Assembly: GCA_964504645.1 (NCBI GenBank)
Contig: CAZDGB010000055.1
Location: forward strand, 1 to 26,857
Source: CAZDGB01 sp964504645
GTDB lineage: Bacteria > Planctomycetota > Planctomycetia > Planctomycetales > Planctomycetaceae
Length of the DNA stretch: 26,857 nucleotides
Direction of reading: 5' to 3'
Under the pieces are notes generated by a model. The model saw only the letters and a list, made by a program, of their open reading frames with translations, was not told the DNA's origin and searched no databases. This document shows positions 22,006 through 26,857 of the stretch, piece by piece. Position 1 is the stretch's first letter. The number at the start of each line of letters is the position of its first letter. The position numbers were made by a program, and so were the translations under genes.

Positions 22006-22452
22006 GCCCGCGAATCGGCAGGAACGAAACGAACAGTGTGTGTGCGCCATGCGAAACGCTCGCACTGATGAACAAGTTACAGGGAGACGGAACCGATTGC
22101 TACCCGTTCCACGGGATTCCCGGTGGGGATTTTTCGGCACAAGCCGCGCCGTCGGCACAGAATTCCTCCTCGCTCGCCGCGGTCAGTCGCCGAAGGTCCG
22201 GTGATGAAGGACAACTCCTGAGAAACCGGAGAGAACCGAATAGACGTGCGGAACCGCACGGGGGCTGGACAATGCGCAAAGAATATTGGACGACAATCGT
22301 AAACTATCACCCCGGCGCAAGAACTGTCAAGAAAGTTCCCGGCAAAGCGGCGCGCGGCCGTTGGATTTCCGCACGCCGGGCGATACATCCGCAGCGGCTC
22401 GCGCGGTCGCAGACATTTCGCCCAATTGTGAAGCCAACAACAATTTTCCCTC
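22006..22452 (-). other. Long non-coding leader upstream of the helical-repeat gene
   Basis: No convincing coding region lies here. The longest frame (22077-22454, minus) has a composition unlike its neighbours, with no ribosome binding site. Hairpins on the minus strand include a perfect 7-bp stem at 22245-22260 (CGTGCGG/CCGCACG with a 2-base centre), a 4-bp stem at 22215-22231 (CTCC/GGAG) and CCACGGG/CCCGGTGG at 22109-22126. It matches no riboswitch consensus I know. Confidence 0.35.
22301..22330 (-). promoter_or_regulatory. Candidate promoter upstream of the helical-repeat gene
   Basis: A perfect TTGACA (22330-22325, minus strand) is followed by an 18-nt spacer and TAGTTT (22306-22301). 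Transcription would start near 22294 and leave a leader of about 290 nt before the ATG at 22005. The -10 box is only half conserved. Confidence 0.4.
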
Positions 22453-22484
22453 ATGTTTCCGCTTAGAAAACCCGGTTCTGCTCT
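22453..22484. repeat. Copy 1 of a dispersed intergenic repeat
   Basis: atgtttccgc (22453-22462) and aaacccggttctgctct (22468-22484) recur at 26779-26788 and 26804-26820, in the same order and orientation. The gap between the two parts is 5 nt here and 15 nt in the other copy. It overlaps the terminator of the zinc-ribbon gene. Confidence 0.6.
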
Positions 22485-22493
22485 AACAACCGG
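22467..22493 (-). terminator. Probable terminator of the zinc-ribbon gene
   Basis: On the minus strand CCGGTT (22493-22488) and AACCGG (22477-22472) form a 6-bp stem with a 10-nt loop, followed by GTTTTC. It lies 11 nt after the stop codon at 22504, so it probably ends the bioD-zinc-ribbon transcript. Confidence 0.5.
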
Positions 22494-22503
22494 ATTTCAG
22501 ACT

Positions 22504-23664
22504 CTATTCCACTCTGACGTCGCTGCGGTTGAACGGGACGTCGATCAGCGTCGTGACGCCGTGAAGAGTCTGCGGGTGGTACCCTTTGCGGAACTGGACG
22601 CGCCACACGAGGTCGCCGGTGAGGCCGGCGATCTGCTCGTCGGACGGAACGAACGTCTCCAGCGCGGCGCCCGGGGCCAGCACCGTGTCGAGGTTTTGCC
22701 CGGCGACGTGAAACTCGCTGTTCGGCGAGAGTTCATAGACGTGATGCAGATCGCCGTCCTTCTGCCGTTGATCGGCCTGACAGAGAAATTGATTGGTCAA
22801 GACCCGCGCGCCGAAATCGCCGTAGTGCCGCTTATAAAGCAAGAGCGAATCGAGCGGCGGGAAATTCTGATCGCGGGAGACGTTCTCGAACCGCAGCCAC
22901 AACTTCAATACCGGATCGGTCGGCGGTCGCGCCGCAGTCGAATCCTTGAGCATGTGCTCGAACGTCAGCGGCCCCTGCGTGACGCGCAGCGGCGTCACCT
23001 TCAAACTGCCGAAACGCTGCGACTCGCCGAGCGCGAGAACGTGGCCTTGCGGCACGTTCGCTTTGGGGGGAACGATCTGCATCGCGACTTCGCCGTCGCG
23101 GATCTTCGGCACCACGTCGGGCAGACTTTCGAGTTGATGCGCTTTGGTCCCCGTGAGTCGGAGCAGCGTGAAGATCAGCGCCAGCGTCACCGCGCTGGCG
23201 TAACTCGCCACGACCGTGAACCAAAAGCGAGGAACGGTCGCAACGGGGATCGGCGCGTCCGGTTGAATCACCGGAAACGCGGCCGGGGTCGCTTCCGAGG
23301 CGAACGGCGCCGCGGAGGAAACCGGCATAATGGGAGTTGCCGGCGATTCGATGGGCGGTGTCGCCGCAGCAACTGCGGGCGCGGCGGCCGGAGTTTCCTC
23401 GACCAGCGACGAGTCCACGCTGAACAGCGCGGGCGATTCGGCCACAGGCGGCGCAGCCGGCGGTTGCTCCTCAGCGGCTTCGAGGTTGGATGTCACGAGT
23501 TCCAAGGGAGAAGACTCGGCGCGAAACTTTGCCGGGGCGTCCGTCTCAGTCAATTCCCCCGGCACTTGCAGGTGTGTCCCGCAGTGCGGGCAGGCGACCG
23601 TGCTCCCCGGCTCTTCGGCGACGAGTTGTCCCTGACACTGACCGCAAACCAGTTCGATGGGCAT
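22504..23664 (-). CDS. Zinc-ribbon, single-pass membrane protein of unknown function
   Basis: The 386-residue protein starts with a small zinc ribbon (C7-x2-C10 and C25-x2-C28, in MPIELVCGQC and VACPHCGTHLQVPG). This is followed by a proline/alanine-rich linker (about 40-140), a transmembrane helix (about 147-170, FWFTVVASYASAVTLALIFTLL) and a roughly 215-residue extracytoplasmic part with a beta-rich look (LKLWLRFENVSRDQNFPPLD, VWRVQFRKGYH). So the zinc ribbon faces the cytoplasm and the large domain faces outward. I know of this arrangement in planctomycete proteins of unknown function. It starts 31 nt after bioD and is probably co-transcribed with it. Confidence 0.8.
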   Translation of the reverse strand: MPIELVCGQCQGQLVAEEPGSTVACPHCGTHLQVPGELTETDAPAKFRAESSPLELVTSNLEAAEEQPPAAPPVAESPALFSVDSSLVEETPAAAPAVAAATPPIESPATPIMPVSSAAPFASEATPAAFPVIQPDAPIPVATVPRFWFTVVASYASAVTLALIFTLLRLTGTKAHQLESLPDVVPKIRDGEVAMQIVPPKANVPQGHVLALGESQRFGSLKVTPLRVTQGPLTFEHMLKDSTAARPPTDPVLKLWLRFENVSRDQNFPPLDSLLLYKRHYGDFGARVLTNQFLCQADQRQKDGDLHHVYELSPNSEFHVAGQNLDTVLAPGAALETFVPSDEQIAGLTGDLVWRVQFRKGYHPQTLHGVTTLIDVPFNRSDVRVE

Positions 23665-23695
23665 GCCCGCAACTCACCACTATTCCGAGGAACCG

Positions 23696-24391
23696 TCATG
23701 TCTCCGCGAGGAGACGCCAGTTTATCGTGACGGCTTTTCCGCCGTGAAGCACCTGATGCTCGTTTCCATACGGAATTGTGCCAAAAACCGGTACGCCGCT
23801 GCGAGATTCGATTTCCTCCGCATTCGTGGCGGCCGACGGATCCAGAGGAGCGGGCGACGTTTGGCAAAACACGACGCCGGCAATTCTTAAGCGAGATTGC
23901 CGGGCCGTGTGAGTCGTCAACAGCGTGTGATTGATCGTCCCCAAGCCGGGACGAGCCACGATCACGACGGGAAAGCCTAGCTCCGCGGCGAGATCGGCCA
24001 TCGTTTGGGTCGCCGTCAGAGGGCAGAGCAACCCGCCAGCTCCTTCGATGAGCAGCACATCGACGCGTTCGGACCAGACGCCCAGACCGGAATGAATCAT
24101 GTTCCAGTCGACAGTGCGTTGTTCCAGCCGCGCGGCGATCGGCGGCGCGAGCGGAGCGAGAAATCGCTGTGGGCAGATCTCGTCGCTCGTCGCCGGCACA
24201 TTGATCGCCGCCGCGAGGCGTTCGATGTCGTCCCAGAACAGGCGTCCGTCCGCAGTCTGTTCCGCGCCGGAACAGACCGGCTTGTACGCGCCGACGCGCA
24301 GTCCCGCCGCGGCCAACTGCCGCGCAATGACACACGCGGCGTGCGTCTTGCCGACGCCGGTGTCAGTGCCGGTGATGAAGAGAGCATGCAT
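23696..24391 (-). CDS. bioD: ATP-dependent dethiobiotin synthetase
   Basis: BioD closes the ureido ring of dethiobiotin from 7,8-diaminononanoate, CO2 and ATP, the next-to-last step of biotin synthesis. The P-loop GTDTGVGKT is at residues 8-16, the conserved lysine in YKPVCSG (K37), and EGAGG (116-120) in the substrate site. The length of 231 residues is normal. I use the ATG at 24391; an in-frame GTG at 24394 lies one codon upstream. No bioA, bioB or bioF is next to it, so the other biotin genes must be elsewhere. The promoter-like TATCAT at 24403-24398 is so close that the mRNA may be leaderless. Confidence 0.95.
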   Translation of the reverse strand: MHALFITGTDTGVGKTHAACVIARQLAAAGLRVGAYKPVCSGAEQTADGRLFWDDIERLAAAINVPATSDEICPQRFLAPLAPPIAARLEQRTVDWNMIHSGLGVWSERVDVLLIEGAGGLLCPLTATQTMADLAAELGFPVVIVARPGLGTINHTLLTTHTARQSRLRIAGVVFCQTSPAPLDPSAATNAEEIESRSGVPVFGTIPYGNEHQVLHGGKAVTINWRLLAET

Positions 24392-24397
24392 CACGGC

Positions 24398-24403
24398 ATG
24401 ATA
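24398..24403 (-). promoter_or_regulatory. Possible -10 box of bioD (leaderless transcript)
   Basis: TATCAT lies 6 nt before the bioD start codon at 24391, so transcription would begin almost at the ATG. No clear -35 box was found. The call is tentative. Confidence 0.3.
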
Positions 24404-24432
24404 GCACTCGACGCGATATCCCGCGTCTGAGG

Positions 24433-24438
24433 TATGAT
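24433..24438 (+). promoter_or_regulatory. Possible -10 box of the nucleotidyltransferase gene
   Basis: TATGAT is five of six to consensus and would start transcription near 24445, 19 nt before the ATG at 24464. The upstream -35 region (TCGACG at 24408-24413) is weak and 19 nt away. Confidence 0.35.
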
Positions 24439-24463
24439 GTCGGCTCCTCCTTGAAAGGTCGAA

Positions 24464-25084
24464 ATGTCCTTGAGTGCCGGACGACTATTCGCGATCATCC
24501 CCGCCGCGGGGCACAGCCGGCGCATGGGACGGCCGAAGTTGCTGTTGCCGTTTGAGGGAACGACCGTCATCGCACGATTGCTGGCCGCGTTGGCGCATCC
24601 GCAAATCGTCGCATGTTGCGTCGTCGTTCGTTCCGACGATGAGCCGCTGCGAAAAGAAGCGGAAGCGCACGGCGGCTGGGTCGTCTCGGCGGACACCGAT
24701 CCGCCCGACATGCGAGCGTCGGTCGAGTACGCGTTGCAGCAAATCGCCGAGCGATTTCATCCCGCCGATGAAGATGCTTGGTTGCTGATTCCCGCCGATC
24801 ATCCCCTGCTCTCGATGGAACTGCTGCATGAACTGATCGCCGTCTGGAACCGGGATGAGGCTGAGATCCTCGCGCCGACGCATCAGGGACGGCGCGGCCA
24901 TCCGACGGTGTTCCGTTGGAGCACGGTCCGCGCATGGCCGGAAATGCCTGCCGATCGCGGCGTCAACTGGCTGCTGGAACGTTTCGCCGCCGGCGTCCGC
25001 GAGTGGCCGTGCGCTTTCCCGCAAGTGACACAGGACCTCGACACGCCGGAAGACTTCGAGCGTTTGACTCACCCCGAACGGTGA
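24464..25084 (+). CDS. MobA/MocA-like nucleotidyltransferase (NTP_transf_3)
   Basis: This 206-residue cytoplasmic protein has the NTP-transferase signature near the N-terminus (PAAGHSRRMGRPKLLLPFEG), where the glycines and lysine bind the nucleotide. The metal-binding PADHPLLS is near 110-117 and a C-terminal TQDLDTPEDFERL. The family transfers CMP or GMP in making molybdenum cofactor forms or similar nucleotide derivatives; MocA (MCD cytidylyltransferase) is the closest pattern. The RRGHPTVFRW segment is also shared with MocA. No molybdopterin genes are nearby to confirm the substrate. AAGG lies 5 nt before the ATG at 24464. It ends 9 nt before the convergent lipoprotein gene. Confidence 0.85.
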   Translation: MSLSAGRLFAIIPAAGHSRRMGRPKLLLPFEGTTVIARLLAALAHPQIVACCVVVRSDDEPLRKEAEAHGGWVVSADTDPPDMRASVEYALQQIAERFHPADEDAWLLIPADHPLLSMELLHELIAVWNRDEAEILAPTHQGRRGHPTVFRWSTVRAWPEMPADRGVNWLLERFAAGVREWPCAFPQVTQDLDTPEDFERLTHPER

Positions 25085-25093
25085 GACAACAGA

Positions 25094-26650
25094 CTATTGA
25101 TTGAAGCCCCGCTCGTCCGGCTCGTGGGAAGACTCTTGCACGAGTTGCAGAATCCGTTGCTTCACGGAATCCGGCAGGACGGTCCACTGACGCACCAGGA
25201 GATCGAAATACGGGTCCGCGTCGCCTGCGTTGGGCGGCGGATTCGACGGCTGAGACGGCGGATTGGACGGCGCCGGCATCGTATCGGGCCGCTGAATCAC
25301 CGGGGACATCGGCAGCGGCGAACCGCGGTGCGGCGTGCGAATCGGCCCTTCCGGTCCATGCACGGCGTTGGAGTAGCACAACTGCACCGGCACCGTGCCG
25401 CCGCCGTTTGCCAGCGGGACTTCAACAAACACGTCCTCCAACGGGCCCCCTTCGATCGCGAAATCGCCGATTTCCGAACCCGTATCGGAGACCCAGCCGG
25501 CGTAGCGTTCCTGTCGGGTCGAAATCGCGTCGTCGACGTCAGGATCGGTCCGAATCTCCTGCAACTGGTGATAGAACGTCGCCGTGATGTCCTTCCACGG
25601 TACGCGGAAGACCGGAATGCCGTTCATCTGGCCGTTCGACATCCGCTCGGCATACGCGCCCACGGCATAGTAGACCGTCTGCTGCCCGAGCCGCACCGAG
25701 CCGTGATACGCGCCGAGTCCCTGCAGCGAGCTCGAATCGCTCGCCGGCGCCAGATTCGTGCCGGTATCGGGATCATCGAGAATCATGCCCTTCGGCAGAT
25801 AGAAGCAGATCGCCGTCGATTCGAGCGGCAACTGCTCGAAGCTGCCGCGGGAATGCAGGATGCGGATGACTTCGCGGATATTGGCTTGCGACATCCGCGT
25901 CGGGCTGAAGCCGTCGAGAATGAACGAGCCTCGGTACGACGCCGAGATCGGCTGGTCGTCGAAATACTGCATCAGGACGTGATTGAGATACGAGTCGGTC
26001 ATCGCGCCGCTCAGCGCCCAATCGATGTTCTTCCGATCGGCGTCGGCCCAGGCCTGGCGTCCGCCCATGTAGATGTTGACGTACGTCAGATCGGGAATCG
26101 TCTTGCCGCCGCGATGCTTCAGATCCTGATCGCCGGACGAGGCCGACGTGCGGAGAATCTGCCCGGTTGGGTGATAGTGCTGACCGGCGGGCGACCCCGC
26201 GAGGATCGCGTTGTTCATCGGCCGTTGCGCGCTCACGCCGCCCATCCACGACGCCTGCTGGCCGTTGAGGACGCGGGGCATGCCGCCGTACGGCGTTGCG
26301 GTGGGAACCATCGTCGACGGAGCAAACGTGGAGGGAGTTCTCCACATCGGAACCTGCGGCGGATACCAGGAACTGGTGCGCGCCGCGGGAGTTAAGGTCA
26401 GTCCGCGTTCATCGATCGGGGACGCCATGGGAGGCGGGTTCGTCGGAGTCGGTGACGGACCGGGCGAGGAAATCGGCGTCGGCGACAAGACCGGCGGCGA
26501 GGCGACTGGACCCGGCACACCGCCCGGCGCCGTCACGTACTGCGGCTGGCCGTAGGGATAGCCTCCGTGTTGCGCCGTCCGTGCAAAGCAACCCGTCAAG
26601 CTGAGGCACGATACCGCAAGGCATCCAACGACGAGACGTGTTCCGCGCAT
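25094..26650 (-). CDS. Large lipoprotein with an EXORDIUM/PHI-1-like C-terminal half
   Basis: The 518-residue protein from the ATG at 26650 has a lipoprotein signal (CLAVSCLSLTGC, modified Cys at 21) and a proline-rich linker (about 40-110). The C-terminal domain starts near DLTYVNIYMGGRQAW (residue 187 on). This domain includes YHGSVRLGQQTVYYAVGAY, YHQLQEIRTDP (H361, E365 and TDP at 368-370), GWVSD (385-389) and EIGDF (393-397). The order resembles the bacterial relatives of plant EXORDIUM/PHI-1 proteins, in which SHELxE, TDP, GW and GEIxD occur. The HELxE motif is HQLQE here. Function is unknown; the protein is probably anchored at the membrane and faces the periplasm. The start has AGGGGA about 8 nt upstream. 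The longer open frame (to 26764) was rejected because it would bury the signal. Confidence 0.75.
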   Translation of the reverse strand: MRGTRLVVGCLAVSCLSLTGCFARTAQHGGYPYGQPQYVTAPGGVPGPVASPPVLSPTPISSPGPSPTPTNPPPMASPIDERGLTLTPAARTSSWYPPQVPMWRTPSTFAPSTMVPTATPYGGMPRVLNGQQASWMGGVSAQRPMNNAILAGSPAGQHYHPTGQILRTSASSGDQDLKHRGGKTIPDLTYVNIYMGGRQAWADADRKNIDWALSGAMTDSYLNHVLMQYFDDQPISASYRGSFILDGFSPTRMSQANIREVIRILHSRGSFEQLPLESTAICFYLPKGMILDDPDTGTNLAPASDSSSLQGLGAYHGSVRLGQQTVYYAVGAYAERMSNGQMNGIPVFRVPWKDITATFYHQLQEIRTDPDVDDAISTRQERYAGWVSDTGSEIGDFAIEGGPLEDVFVEVPLANGGGTVPVQLCYSNAVHGPEGPIRTPHRGSPLPMSPVIQRPDTMPAPSNPPSQPSNPPPNAGDADPYFDLLVRQWTVLPDSVKQRILQLVQESSHEPDERGFNQ

Positions 26651-26857
26651 GGCATCATCCCCTGAAGACAGTTCTCGCGTCCTGCGATTCCCTGCGAGCG
26701 GCAGTTTTGACGGGTCAATCGATGGGAGCGGCAAGTTCTGCCGGTTTGTAGCAGCTTGAGCCAAACGCGGAAAGAGGAATGTTTCCGCGCCGGTATCGCC
26801 CCGAAACCCGGTTCTGCTCTGAGAACTTATTGCGTGCGTTGGCGAAAGAGTTTGCCT
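26651..26857. other. Upstream region of the lipoprotein gene
   Basis: No coding region is supported. It contains TTGAC/GTCAA (5-bp inverted repeat) near 26707-26718 and copy 2 of the dispersed repeat. No good promoter pair was recognised. Confidence 0.35.
26779..26820. repeat. Copy 2 of a dispersed intergenic repeat
   Basis: atgtttccgc (26779-26788) and aaacccggttctgctct (26804-26820) repeat the pair found at 22453-22484. On the minus strand GTTCT/AGAAC around the AGAGC core can form a small hairpin, so it may also be a terminator for a gene to the right of the window. Confidence 0.55.

Noticed and set aside
22081..22150. Possible cobalamin-type riboswitch (CGGGAATCCCG next to a G-rich stretch)
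   Set aside because: The order and spacing of the conserved B12-box elements are not present on either strand.
22077..22454. 125-residue minus-strand frame
   Set aside because: No ribosome binding site, cysteine- and arginine-rich random composition, and overlap with hairpins and the start region of the helical-repeat gene.
22453..23730. 425-residue plus-strand open frame
   Set aside because: It is antisense to the zinc-ribbon membrane protein gene and is arginine-rich without a domain.
25097..26395. 432-residue plus-strand open frame
   Set aside because: It is antisense to the lipoprotein gene, which has a lipobox and a ribosome binding site; the frame is an Arg-rich shadow.

Overview
The window is GC-rich, densely coded bacterial DNA that most probably comes from a planctomycete. 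Three things suggest this: the style of the ribosomal proteins (zinc-type S14, L24 with a C-terminal Cys4 motif, no L30 gene between S5 and L15); several secreted or membrane proteins of unassigned families of the kind planctomycetes carry; and palindromic intergenic repeats of the '(S)RKDAKxQ' and 'GGGGGCTTA.GCCCCCCG' types. Placement below phylum is inference.

Region 1 (1-10300, all minus strand) is the S10-spc ribosomal protein operon, read from right to left: rpsJ, rplC, rplD, rplW, rplB, rpsS, rplV, rpsC, rplP, rpmC, rpsQ, rplN, rplX, rplE, rpsN, rpsH, rplF, rplR, rpsE, rplO, and the 5' end of secY cut by the window edge. A good sigma70-type promoter lies upstream of rpsJ, with its -35 box inside a perfect palindrome. 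The order is classical except that rpmD (L30) is missing. Odd details are a 194-nt rpsJ-rplC spacer, a 62-nt rpsC/rplP overlap, an enlarged KOW loop in L24, and a perfect hairpin at the start of rpsE.

Region 2 (10473-14858) holds a membrane-anchored protein with secretin-type N domains but no secretin barrel, a structured intergenic stretch with a strong minus-strand terminator and a possible small RNA, an App1-type phosphatidate phosphatase (DUF2183), a Uma2-like nuclease-fold protein with altered catalytic residues, and two small unassigned proteins.

Region 3 (14859-19446) is the accessory and most unusual part. It has an Ldh-family oxidoreductase gene broken by an 11-C tract. Next comes a 1.2-kb segment bounded by two-part inverted repeats, carrying a small membrane protein gene and a divergent secreted-protein gene interrupted by an in-frame TAA. 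A small unassigned gene follows, then a DUF1015 protein. Three long palindromic elements sit between these genes.

Region 4 (19447-26857) contains a DUF2817 M14-like carboxypeptidase, an exported helical-repeat protein with a long possible 5' leader, a zinc-ribbon/transmembrane protein downstream of bioD, a MobA/MocA-like nucleotidyltransferase divergent from bioD, and a large lipoprotein whose C-terminal half recalls the EXORDIUM/PHI-1 family. Two copies of a dispersed intergenic repeat occur at 22453-22484 and 26779-26820. No tRNA, rRNA, CRISPR array or recognisable transposase gene was seen.
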